A DNA stretch of 44,643 bases. Source: Verrucomicrobiota bacterium (GTDB lineage: Bacteria; Auribacterota; JABMQX01; JAFGEW01). Position 1 is the stretch's first letter, and the number at the start of each line of letters is the position of its first letter. The translations under genes and the position numbers were made by a program. The DNA lies in the NCBI GenBank assembly GCA_016931415.1, contig JAFGEW010000083.1:1-44643 (forward strand), read 5' to 3'. Of this stretch, positions 26,765-35,400 are shown in pieces. The notes below the pieces were generated by a model. The model had not been told where the DNA came from. It made no database searches and worked only from the letters and a program-made list of their open reading frames with translations.

Positions 26765-27910
26765 ATGGCAAGGCACAAGAACCGGGGTAACAACAGACCA
26801 GCAAAGAAGAATGCCGGCGCTCCGTCTGACGACGCGGACAGAGATCCAAATGCTGAAGGCGCGGCTCCGGACGAGTCTGAAGAGCTAACCGTGTGCAGTT
26901 GGACGGACGTCAAGGGCGCGGTGCGACAAACGTTCCCTGGACCTCGCGATGCGGATGTCCCATTCCGTGTCGCGTTCGACCGGCGGCCCCATGCCGAGTT
27001 CATCGGCCACGCCAAGGAGTCGCTCGACACCGAAGTGTGCGGCGTGCTCGTCGGCGACCTGTGCAAAGACGATGAAGGGCTCTTCGCCCATGTGCGCGAG
27101 ATTATCCGGGGCGAAGCGGCACGCGAAGGCGGCGGCCACGTCACGTTTACACACGAGACGTGGGAGCAGATCCACAAGCGGCTTGAAACCGACTTCCCGC
27201 AGATGCAGATCGTGGGGTGGTACCACTCGCATCCCGGCTTCGGTGTCGAGTTCTCCAAGATGGACCTGTTCATCCAGGAGAACTTCTTCGCCGCCCCGGG
27301 CCAGCTCGCCCTCGTCATGGACCCGCTCAGCGGCAAGGAAGCCATGTGTGTCAGCGGGCCGGACGGCCTGGTAAGGATCTCGCGCTTCTGGATCGAAGGC
27401 CGCGAACAGCGTTGCGAGCTCCCAACCGAAGAGGCCAAGCACAAGACTCCGAACGGCTCGGTCAGCTCGAACGACAGTGACAAGGCGCTCGAGGCCCTTC
27501 AACGCAAGCTCAACCAACTCATCCAGACGCTCGACGAGCAATATGCGGGCATCTACCGGCTCGTTCTCAGTCTCGGCATGATTATCGCCGTTGCCGTCAT
27601 CGCATGGATCGGCTTCGGCATCTACCGCAGCATCTTCGCACCGCAGGAGGAGCCGCCCCGACTGCGGCAGTACGTACCTGTCGCGATCCAGGTCGGCGAC
27701 GAGACCGTGATGGTGGGCGTGGGCATCGTTGACTGGAAGGTGCCGCCTGAGCTTGATCCCGCGCTTGAGCTCAAGGAGCTGAAAGCCCGGATGGACAAGA
27801 AGAAGGCTTCCACCCAGAAGCAGGATGGGACCACGCCCAGGGAACAGAGAGAGGCCCCGTCCCAGGAAGGGCCCCGGGAATCCAACGGGGAAACGACGAC
27901 GGACCAGTGA
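26765..27910 (+). CDS. membrane-anchored JAMM/JAB (MPN+) isopeptidase
   Basis: 381 residues from the ATG at 26765; the frame extends upstream but overlaps the E1 gene. A disordered basic/acidic N-terminus of about 50 residues is followed by a JAB domain (about 67-210) with the full zinc motif: Glu90 (EVCGVL), H154-S-H156-P, Ser164 and Asp167. A coiled stretch (ALEALQRKLNQLIQTLDEQ) leads to a transmembrane helix at about 255-277, then a small domain and a charged tail. The protease side and the N-terminus are probably cytosolic. Family knowledge: JAMM proteases cut isopeptide bonds or Ubl precursors; here it could remove the HSREP tail of the Ubl and deconjugate products. Confidence 0.92.
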   Translation: MARHKNRGNNRPAKKNAGAPSDDADRDPNAEGAAPDESEELTVCSWTDVKGAVRQTFPGPRDADVPFRVAFDRRPHAEFIGHAKESLDTEVCGVLVGDLCKDDEGLFAHVREIIRGEAAREGGGHVTFTHETWEQIHKRLETDFPQMQIVGWYHSHPGFGVEFSKMDLFIQENFFAAPGQLALVMDPLSGKEAMCVSGPDGLVRISRFWIEGREQRCELPTEEAKHKTPNGSVSSNDSDKALEALQRKLNQLIQTLDEQYAGIYRLVLSLGMIIAVAVIAWIGFGIYRSIFAPQEEPPRLRQYVPVAIQVGDETVMVGVGIVDWKVPPELDPALELKELKARMDKKKASTQKQDGTTPREQREAPSQEGPRESNGETTTDQ

Positions 27911-27926
27911 GACAGGAGTCGAAGCG

Positions 27927-29297
27927 ATGATCCGCATCTCGCGCCAGGAGGCGATGGGTGCCCACGTAGACGATCTTCTCAATCGCCAGATGAGCCTACG
28001 CGGTGAAATGGGCGTTCGAGCGGACCGCGGCCGGAAATGGTACTACCAGAACTGGTTCGTCTTCATGGTGGCTGGCGCGCTCGCCGCCGTAGCCGCTTGG
28101 GCCATCATCGAGCCGATCTTCGACGACTACGCCTACGTGCAGGGCACGATCGAGAGCGTCAGCGAGACGGCCGATCTCCCCGAAGGCCTCGAGTGGAGCT
28201 TCGAGGGCGTGTCTTCAATTCGAGTCAAGGACCTCGACATCGTGCTCGGCCCAGGAACCAAGGAGTTGCAGGCCGACGGCAACAGGCAACCGTTCGATCT
28301 CGCCTCGCTTCGACCCGGTCAGGAGGTCGGCCTCTACCTCCTGACCGATCAGATCGTTGGCGAGTACAGCGCCCTGACCGTGCACATAGGCGTCGTCGTG
28401 GTTCTCTCCCCGCCGGCCGACCCGCCTAAGAAGGCTTCGCTCTCTCTCGAGGAGCAGCAGAGAAGGAAGATGGCCGGCGGTCTTCTCCTGTTCCCGCTCG
28501 TCGCCAGCTTCGTCGGCTTGGGGATCGGCAGCATAGACGGTATCGTGTGCCGCGCCTACCGGCGCGCCCTGCTTTCGGGACTGCTCGGGCTGTTGATCGG
28601 CTTCTTCGGCGGATTCGTCACCAACATCATCGCCAACATGGTCTACAGCCCTCTGGCCGGGCTGGCGATGCGCCAGGCCGAGCCGCAATTCATCACCACC
28701 GTGAGTTCCTTGAGCGCCCTGGGTTTTCTTCTCCAGATGGCCAGTCGAGGCATCAGTTGGGCGTTGGCCGGCGTGGCGATGGGTTTGGCCCAGGGCATCG
28801 CGTTGCGCTCGAAGCGCCTGCTGCTCTATGGGTTCATTGGCGGTGTCGTCGGGGGTTTGATTGGGGGGCTGTTTTTCGATCCGATCGATGTCCTTGCAGG
28901 CTCGGAAGGAACGAGCGGCCACTGGAGCCGCGTCATCGGCCTAGCCGTTATCGGCGCATGCGTGGGTGCCATGATCGGGATCGTCGAGCTGCTCGCCCGT
29001 GATGCCTGGCTGCGGATGACGGCCGGTCCGCTCGCCGGCAAGGAGTTCCTCATCTTCAAGGACATCATGAAGATCGGCTCGTCGCCGAGATCGGACATCT
29101 ACCTTTTCAACGACGACACCGTGACTCAGCACCACGCCACAATCCGCGCCGTCAGCGACCGCTGCGAGATTGAGGCCGTACACGAGGCTTGGCCCGTCTT
29201 CCTCAATGGCCGGGTTATCAGGCATGCCCGGTTGCGCCACGGCGATCAGATCACGCTTGGCCGCACCATGTTCGTATTCCAGGAACAGAGGGGTTAG
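27927..29297 (+). CDS. multi-pass membrane protein with C-terminal FHA domain
   Basis: 456 residues from the ATG at 27927, with AGGAG eight bases upstream. A soluble N-terminus of 38 residues is followed by a helix (about 43-62), an extracytoplasmic beta region (70-160), then about six helices rich in Gly (about 172-346; SGLLGLLIGFFGGFVTN, GFIGGVVGGLIGGLFF). A cytosolic FHA domain spans about 365-456: KIGSSPRSD at 382-390, QHHATI (401-406) and FLNGRVI. FHA domains bind phosphothreonine peptides, so this subunit may recruit kinase-modified substrates or partners to the membrane. Three bases separate it from the RING gene. No kinase gene is in the window. Confidence 0.88.
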   Translation: MIRISRQEAMGAHVDDLLNRQMSLRGEMGVRADRGRKWYYQNWFVFMVAGALAAVAAWAIIEPIFDDYAYVQGTIESVSETADLPEGLEWSFEGVSSIRVKDLDIVLGPGTKELQADGNRQPFDLASLRPGQEVGLYLLTDQIVGEYSALTVHIGVVVVLSPPADPPKKASLSLEEQQRRKMAGGLLLFPLVASFVGLGIGSIDGIVCRAYRRALLSGLLGLLIGFFGGFVTNIIANMVYSPLAGLAMRQAEPQFITTVSSLSALGFLLQMASRGISWALAGVAMGLAQGIALRSKRLLLYGFIGGVVGGLIGGLFFDPIDVLAGSEGTSGHWSRVIGLAVIGACVGAMIGIVELLARDAWLRMTAGPLAGKEFLIFKDIMKIGSSPRSDIYLFNDDTVTQHHATIRAVSDRCEIEAVHEAWPVFLNGRVIRHARLRHGDQITLGRTMFVFQEQRG

Positions 29298-29300
29298 CAC

Positions 29301-29903
29301 ATGGATCAGAGCCCACCGGAGGCGCCGGCGCCCACCGCGGTACCGACCTGCGCCATCTGCCTGTGCCCGGCGCAGCCGGAGGAGTCCCTCGTCCAGTGCG
29401 GCTCGTGCAGCGCCATCTACCACGCCGATTGTTGGCAGGCAAACGGCGGGTGTGCCATCTACGGCTGTCCCCAGGTCCCACCGACGGAGGCGTTGACGTC
29501 CGTCGAGGTCCCGACGTCGTACTGGGGCATGGAGCACAAGAGATGCCCGGCGTGCGGCAGCACCATCCTTGCCGCCGCGATGCGATGCAGGCATTGCGGC
29601 AACACGTTCGACTCCGCACGGCCGGAGCATCCCACGGAATTCTCCGTGCGACGGGAACGGCAGAAACGGCTTCCTGCAACACGGAAGCAGGTCGTGTGGT
29701 TGTTCATATGCAGCGCCATTCCCTTTCTGGCGCCTTTTGCAGCCGTGTTCGGGTTGATATGGTACGTGCGCCACCGCACCGACCTGAAGGCACTTCCCAC
29801 TATGTACTCGGCGCTAGCCAAGGTCGCGCTTGCCGTCGCCATGGGCCAGACGGCCTTCGGGATTTGTGTCGCCATGCTTTGGAACGCCGCTCGATCCGGG
29901 TGA
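29301..29903 (+). CDS. membrane-anchored RING-like zinc protein (candidate E3)
   Basis: 200 residues. The N-terminal treble-clef site has C17, C20, C33, C36, H41, C44, C51, C56 in a C-x2-C, C-x2-C, H-x2-CW, C-x4-C pattern, matching prokaryotic RING families (HADCW...GGC..GC). A second four-Cys ribbon follows at C82, C85, C96, C99. Two hydrophobic segments (about 131-155 and 165-195) anchor it with both zinc modules likely cytosolic. The start is three bases after the FHA gene and the E2 gene follows, so the E3-like assignment rests on fold plus context. Bacterial RING-like domains of this kind also occur away from conjugation genes, so activity must be shown. Confidence 0.82.
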   Translation: MDQSPPEAPAPTAVPTCAICLCPAQPEESLVQCGSCSAIYHADCWQANGGCAIYGCPQVPPTEALTSVEVPTSYWGMEHKRCPACGSTILAAAMRCRHCGNTFDSARPEHPTEFSVRRERQKRLPATRKQVVWLFICSAIPFLAPFAAVFGLIWYVRHRTDLKALPTMYSALAKVALAVAMGQTAFGICVAMLWNAARSG

Positions 29904-29992
29904 TCGCAGAGACAAAGGGACACACATGACCGGCGCTTCGCGCGAACGGCCAAGCCGACGCCGGAAAGCACACAACGGGAGAACACGAGCAG

Positions 29993-30457
29993 ATGACCCC
30001 GCGACTCCGTAGACTGGATGCCGACTACAGGCAGGTCTACACGCTACTGGCCGATCACCCGTATATCCGCCTCATCGGCGCGGAGGGGAATCCCCCAGAG
30101 AAGTATGCCTTCGAGTTCCACGTCACGGGCCTCGTCCCGCAACAGGATGACTCGCTCGTGATGGCACGCGCTCATCGGGCCGAGGTCTTCCTGCCGCTCG
30201 ACTATCCGCGCCGTCCCCCGTTCTGCCGCATGACGACCCCCGTCTTCCACCCGAACATAGATCCCACGAAGATCTGTATCGGCGATCACTGGTCGGCAGG
30301 CCAGTCGCTGCCCCAGCTCATCGTGCGCATCGCTGAGATGATATGCTACCAGAGCTACAACGTGAAAAGCCCGCTCAACGCAAAGGCCGCCGCTTGGGCC
30401 GAACAGAACCTGTCTGTCCTGCCCCTGGAGAAGGCCGACCTTGGAGTGGGGCTGTGA
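29993..30457 (+). CDS. E2-like ubiquitin-conjugating enzyme (UBC fold)
   Basis: 154 residues, nearly the exact length of a minimal eukaryotic E2. In order: an N-terminal helix (RRLDADYRQVYTLL), the beta meander with FLPLDYPRRPPFCRM (the YP.xPP hallmark), HPN at 86-88, and seven residues later the candidate catalytic Cys95 in TKICIGDHW. Then come W100-S101, the crossover helix (LPQLIVRIAEMICY) and the SPLN turn at 126-129 before the last helix. All landmark positions of active E2s are present, including the HPN Asn needed for isopeptide transfer, so it is unlikely to be an inactive variant. GGGAG lies about 12 bases upstream. Its stop overlaps the DUF2752 gene. Confidence 0.92.
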   Translation: MTPRLRRLDADYRQVYTLLADHPYIRLIGAEGNPPEKYAFEFHVTGLVPQQDDSLVMARAHRAEVFLPLDYPRRPPFCRMTTPVFHPNIDPTKICIGDHWSAGQSLPQLIVRIAEMICYQSYNVKSPLNAKAAAWAEQNLSVLPLEKADLGVGL

Positions 30458-30840
30458 TCGACCGCCGCGCCAGGCTGTGGCGTCTCACGTTGGGCCTCCT
30501 GCTCCTCGCCGCTTTCCCTGCGGCATGGCTCATCAGGCGTCTCGTCGGAGAGACCAGTATCTCGCCTTGCGTCTTCCGCACTGTGACCGGCAGGCCATGC
30601 CCGTTCTGTGGACTCACGCGCGCCTTCGCTAACGCTGTCGAGTGTAATTGGCGCGCCGCGTTCAGCGCTCATCCGCTCTGGTGGCTTGCGGCAACCGTCG
30701 TGGCTGGTGCCGGTCTCATCTGCCTCCTCGATGCAGCAAGGAACACCAACAACCTCCAGCGTCTAACCCGGTTCTGGAACGCCTACGGCTGGCATCTCAT
30801 CGTTGTTCTCATCATCGTTGCCGTGCTCTCGCTTCTCTGA
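30454..30840 (+). CDS. DUF2752 membrane protein
   Basis: About 128 residues. The GTG at 30454 overlaps the E2 stop as GTGA with GGAG upstream; longer upstream versions lie inside the E2 gene. It has the DUF2752 signature CPFCGLTRAF in an extracytoplasmic or membrane-edge loop, flanked by about four hydrophobic helices (LGLLLLAAFPAAWLI, WWLAATVVAGAGLICLL, LIVVLIIVAVLSLL). The biochemical function of DUF2752 is not known. Coupled translation with the E2 indicates that it belongs to the pathway. Last gene of the operon; no strong hairpin follows the stop. Confidence 0.85.
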   Translation: MIDRRARLWRLTLGLLLLAAFPAAWLIRRLVGETSISPCVFRTVTGRPCPFCGLTRAFANAVECNWRAAFSAHPLWWLAATVVAGAGLICLLDAARNTNNLQRLTRFWNAYGWHLIVVLIIVAVLSLL

Positions 30841-31049
30841 CCCGGCTCTCGCCACTCCACGCCGATCACCCATGCTCCCCTGCCGCCAAGCCGCCGCGGA
30901 TCTCCACACAGCCACGATCGAGCCCAACTTGCCGCCCACGACGGCCGGCCAATTCGACCCGACCCTTTTTTTCGTTGTTCCAGATGCCGGGCGCGCACGT
31001 GCAATCACGTCAGGACAGGGATCCACAGAAAACGCGTGAGAAGAGGAAG

Positions 31050-31123
31050 TACGCCCGGAAGGAATCGAACCTTCAACCAACGGATTAAGAGTCCGCTGCT
31101 CTACCTGGTTGAGCTACGGGCGC
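31050..31123 (-). tRNA. tRNA-Lys (anticodon CTT)
   Basis: The minus strand folds as a 74-nt cloverleaf without encoded CCA: acceptor GCGCCCG/CGGGCGT (with one G-U pair at position 1), D-arm GCTC..GAGC with GG in the loop, anticodon arm GCGGA/TCCGT around loop CTCTTAA (anticodon CTT), five-base variable loop and T-arm GAAGG-TTCGATT-CCTTC. Its 3' end faces the ubiquitin-like operon about 210 bases away. Confidence 0.96.
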
Positions 31124-31324
31124 CCTGAACGTTCCGCAGCGCCCTGTCGGCTCGGGGAAACCAAACCGGGGGCGCACGTTGAGCGGCTTTGATAGCATCC
31201 AACCCGTGGAACGTCAACCGGGAAAATCACCGTCGTGCGCAGGTCGTGAGCTGGAGCGCCCGGACCCCGTGTGGTAGAGTCGCCGCGAGTTGCGGACAGG
31301 ACGAACACGGAGACGGACTCTTCC

Positions 31325-32380
31325 ATGGACAGGTTGCTCATTCTGCTCGTCGCGGGTGCGTTCATCATCGGGGCCGCGCCCTGTTGGGCCGTGGAAAACG
31401 GCACGGCGGCCCACGAGGAGCTGAGCACGGCGCGCCTCGTCGAGTTGCTGCGCGACAAGGACCCCGGGCGCGTGTCGTTCGCGCTCTATCAGCTCGCTGC
31501 GCGCTCGGCGGCGCCGGGTGGAAGCGTCGTGAGGCTCTGCGGGCATACGGACCCCTACGTGCGGCGCGCGGCCTTCACCGCGCTTGTCTCGCTCGACGAG
31601 GCGCCGAACGAGAACCTGATCAAGCGCGGCCTGCGCGATCGCGATCCAGGCGTGAGGCGCGCGGCGCTCGGGCCCGCGATGGCTCTGGGACCGGACGAGG
31701 CGGTCGCGCTCTTCATCGCCGCCCTCAACGACGCGCACCCGGCCGTCCGCGAGCTGGCCGCCTTCGGCCTCGCCCGGCTCGGCGGCACGGATGCCGTCAA
31801 CGCGATCATCAAGGTGCTCGGCGACCCGAGCCGCCGTGTGCGGCGCGCCGCCGTCATCGCGCTCGGCGCGCTCGGCGACCGCGATGCGCTCGAACCGCTC
31901 CGCACGCTCCAGTCCGCCCCGGAGAAGGGCGTCGACACGAAGCTTGAGGCCGTCGTGGGGAGGATCCTCGATCAGGGCCACAACTTCGACTACGAGTTCC
32001 TCACGCTCCCCACGCTCGTCACGCGCTTCAGCGCCGATACCGGCCTGCCGACGTTCGTCACCGACGAAGCGCTCAGGCAGACGGCCCTCGCCGCGCAGGA
32101 TCCAGACAATCTCGACGGCCTCAAGGTCTCGATGTGGCACGTCAAGGTGCGCACGCTGCTCGACGACATGACCAAGGCCGCCGGGCTCACGTGGATCGTC
32201 GAAGGCCGCTGGATCATCATCACCGTGCGCGCCTACGCCATCCACGACACACCCATCGAGCTCGAGATCGCCGGCGCGCTCCGGCGCCTCGGCGACGCCT
32301 CCGCCGAGGCCGCGCTCCGCCGCTACGCCAACGACTCCGCATGGAAGGCCCGCGCTGAAGCGCTGCTGAGAAGCGACTAG
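31325..32380 (+). CDS. secreted HEAT-repeat protein with STN-like C-terminal segment
   Basis: 351 residues from the ATG at 31325, chosen because it begins a clean signal peptide (MDRLLILLVAGAFIIGAAPCWA). Residues about 30-215 are HEAT/armadillo-like helical repeats (ALGDRDALEPLRTL, GLRDRDPGVRRAALG). The C-terminal part (about 285-335) reads LDGLKVSMWHVKVRTLLDD, then AAGLTWIVEGRWIIIT, the pattern of a secretin/TonB short N-terminal (STN) domain. A periplasmic scaffold is likely; its partner is not in the window. The ribosome binding site is weak. Confidence 0.75.
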   Translation: MDRLLILLVAGAFIIGAAPCWAVENGTAAHEELSTARLVELLRDKDPGRVSFALYQLAARSAAPGGSVVRLCGHTDPYVRRAAFTALVSLDEAPNENLIKRGLRDRDPGVRRAALGPAMALGPDEAVALFIAALNDAHPAVRELAAFGLARLGGTDAVNAIIKVLGDPSRRVRRAAVIALGALGDRDALEPLRTLQSAPEKGVDTKLEAVVGRILDQGHNFDYEFLTLPTLVTRFSADTGLPTFVTDEALRQTALAAQDPDNLDGLKVSMWHVKVRTLLDDMTKAAGLTWIVEGRWIIITVRAYAIHDTPIELEIAGALRRLGDASAEAALRRYANDSAWKARAEALLRSD

Positions 32381-32466
32381 CCACGGATCGCACAGACGAA
32401 CACAGATCCCTCCGGCCGCCGATCTGTGCTCCGGCAGATCGGCGTTCATCAGTGTGATCTGTGGCT
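32379..32466. repeat. imperfect 30-nt inverted repeat between convergent genes
   Basis: Bases 32379-32408 and the reverse complement of 32437-32466 agree at about 24 of 30 positions (both start AGCCAC and end GATC). An inner 8-bp hairpin (32419-32426 with 32435-32442) competes with it. It starts within the TAG stop of the HEAT gene and ends six bases before the end of the RND gene. It could act as a bidirectional terminator; the left arm resembles a dispersed intergenic repeat I recall from several planctomycete and deltaproteobacterial genomes. Confidence 0.6.
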
Positions 32467-32471
32467 TTCTC

Positions 32472-35400
32472 CTACTCGCGTTCGTCGAGCGGGAGGACTT
32501 CGTGCACCGGGCGCGATTGGCTGAAGAAGCGCTTCGTGACGCGGAGGCGGATGTCGTCGAGCATCGCGTAGATGCACGGGATGAGCACAAGCGTCAGCAC
32601 GGTCGAGAACAGCAGCCCCCACGCGATCGCGCTTGCGAGCGGCCCCCACACCTGCGAGCGCCCGGTGATCCCAAACGCCATCGGCAGCAGCCCGCCGATC
32701 GTCGTGACCGACGTGAGAATGATGGGCCGCACACGAATCGCGCATGCCTGGAGAATCGACCGCCACCGCCCAAGGCCCGCGCGCCGGCTGCGGTTGACGA
32801 ACTCGACCAGCACGAGCGAATCGTTCACCACAACGCCCGCGAGCGCGATCACGCCCACCATCACCGGAATGCTGAAGATCGCGTTGCCCGTCACGACAAG
32901 GCTCACCAAGAGCCCAAAGATCACGCCGAAGCCCGCGAATGGAATGATCGACATGATCATAAGCGGCTGCACGTACGAGCGGAACTGCACGGCGAGGATG
33001 ATATAGATCAGCAGGACGCCAAAGCCGAACGCGCGGAAGAGCTCGCTCATCTGCTCATTCGTCTCCTGCGACTCGCCGCCGAACTTGACCGAGTAGCCCG
33101 GGTGCTGCGCCACGATCCGTTCGGCAATCGGCTCGAGTTTCTTGGCGATCTCGACGGGCGAAGCTGTCTTGTCAACGTCGGCGGTCACATTGATCGCCCG
33201 ACGCCGGTTGTAGTGGTGGAGACGGAAGGTGCCCGGCTCGACGCTCAGCGCCGCCACTTCCTTGAGTGGCACGAGTCCGCCACTCGTGCTCGGCACCTTG
33301 AGGTTCTCCAGGTTATCGAGCGTGCGACGCGCCCCCTCGATCGCGCGCACGCGAATGTCGATCTTCTCGTCGCGGTACTGGTACTGGCTGACGATGGCGC
33401 CCTCGAACGCCGCGTAGACGGTCGCTGCCGCCGCCTCGACGCTCACGCCGAGGAAGCTCGACTTCGCCTCATCGAAGCGGATGACCACCTCATCCTTGCC
33501 GCGCAGGTAGTTGTCGCGCACCTCGCTCACACTCGGGATCGCCGCGAGCTCTTCTTTGATCGCATCGGCGATCCGCTCGAGGGAGGCGAACTCAGGGCCC
33601 ATGACCTGGAGATCGACGTCGGCGCCCATCGGGGGCCCTTCGTGCGGGATCTCGATGAGCAGCTCCTCGATCCCAGGGATCCGCTCGACGCGGCCGCGGA
33701 AACGCTCAACGGTCGCCTCGAGGTCGCGGCTCTTCGGCTTGAGGTGCACGGCCACCGTACCGACGTGCGTCGCCTGTGTCTCCTGGTACTGCACCTGCAC
33801 CCAGCCGGCGAGCTGAAGCACGTCGTTGACTTCATCGCCCAGCTCGTCGCGCACGATGCGCTCGATGCGATCGAGCGTCTGGCGCGTCTCCTCGAGCCGG
33901 GTGCCGACGCCGCGCCACACCTTGATCTCGACCCGCTCGTGCTCGTCGCTCGCACCGAACATCTCGACCTTGATCAACCCGCTCCCGAGCATCACCCCAC
34001 CCCCGACGAGCAAGGCGAGCGCTGCGGCGATCGTCACGTAGCGCCACCGCAGGCACACGATCCCAACCCGCCGGTAGAATCGGCGGATCTGACCGATCAG
34101 GCGTGACCTGAAATCGTGGCGCCGGCTGATGCGCTGCGCCGCGTGCGCGGGAATCCGGCCAAACTCGGCGATATGGCACGGCAACATGAAGAACGCCTCG
34201 AACAGTGACGCCGCAAGCGCGGCAATCACCGTCTTGGGGATCACGCTCATGTACCGGCCGATGATCGTCGCCACCAGCATCATCGGCACGAACGCCGAGA
34301 TCGTCGTCCCCACCGCGGCCGTCACCGGCAGCGCCACCTCGGACGCCCCGACGATGGCCGCCTGCTTCGGCGCCATGCCGCGCTCGACGTAGCGGTAGAC
34401 GTTCTCGAGGATAATGATCGCGTCGTCGACAACCATGCCCAGCACGATAATGAGCGAGAACAGCGAGATCGTGTTGATCGTCGTGCCGGACACCTTCATG
34501 AAGATGAATGTGAGCAGGAACGTCGTCGGAATGCCGACGAACGCAAAAAGAGCGTTGCGAAACCCGATGAACAGGAACAACAGCACGAGCACAAGCGCCA
34601 TGCCGATCAGGCCGTTCTTGACCAGCATGCCAAGCTGGCTGCGAATCTCGCGTGCCGTGTCGTACACGGTGGTCAACTGCACCGCGCCGCGCGTCTCACG
34701 CCGGTACTGCTCGACGAGCTGCTTGATGCCGTCCACGGCGCGCACGACGTTGCCGTCCTTGCGCCGGTAGACGATGAGCACAAGCGCCGACTCGCCGTTG
34801 AGCTGCGCCTCGGCCGTCGCGTCCTCGTACCCCAGCTCACAGCGCCCGACATCGCCCAGCCGCACCGTGCTCCCGCCGGAACTTGAAAGCAGCACGAGGT
34901 CCTCGAACTCGCGCACACCCGCAAACTCGCCCTCGACGCGGATCAGCTCCTCCTTGCGCCCCACATCGAGCGTGCCGGCCGACACGTTGCGGTGCCGCTG
35001 CTGCACGGCGCGCCGTACGTCCGCAAACGTCAATCCGTGGGCGTTGAGCCGGTCCGGATCAACGAGCACGTGCACCTCGCGATCACGCGCGCCAAACAAC
35101 TCGACCTTGCCCACGTCGCGCACGAGCTTGATCCGGTCCTCGAGCGCGTCGGCATGCAGCTTGAGCTGCTCCTCGGTCATCGCCCCGCCGAGTACGACGA
35201 ACACGGCCGGCACCACGTCGGTCGTCAGCTTGAACACGAGTGGGATCTCGGCGCTGTCGGGCAGATCATTCTGCACCTGGTTGACCACGTTGCGCAGGTC
35301 CTGCACAACCGGGTCGATATCCCGGATGCTCTCGTCGTACTCGATGAAAATCGTCGAGATCCCCTCGCTGGACACCGACCGGATATTGTTGATGTCGGTG

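Noticed and set aside
30966-30972. Run of seven Ts after the Ubl operon as an intrinsic terminator
   Set aside because: No stable hairpin is visible directly before it.
31050-31123. tRNA-Lys as an integration site for the Ubl operon
   Set aside because: The tRNA 3' end faces the operon, but I found no second copy of its 3' sequence near 23135-23667 and no integrase.
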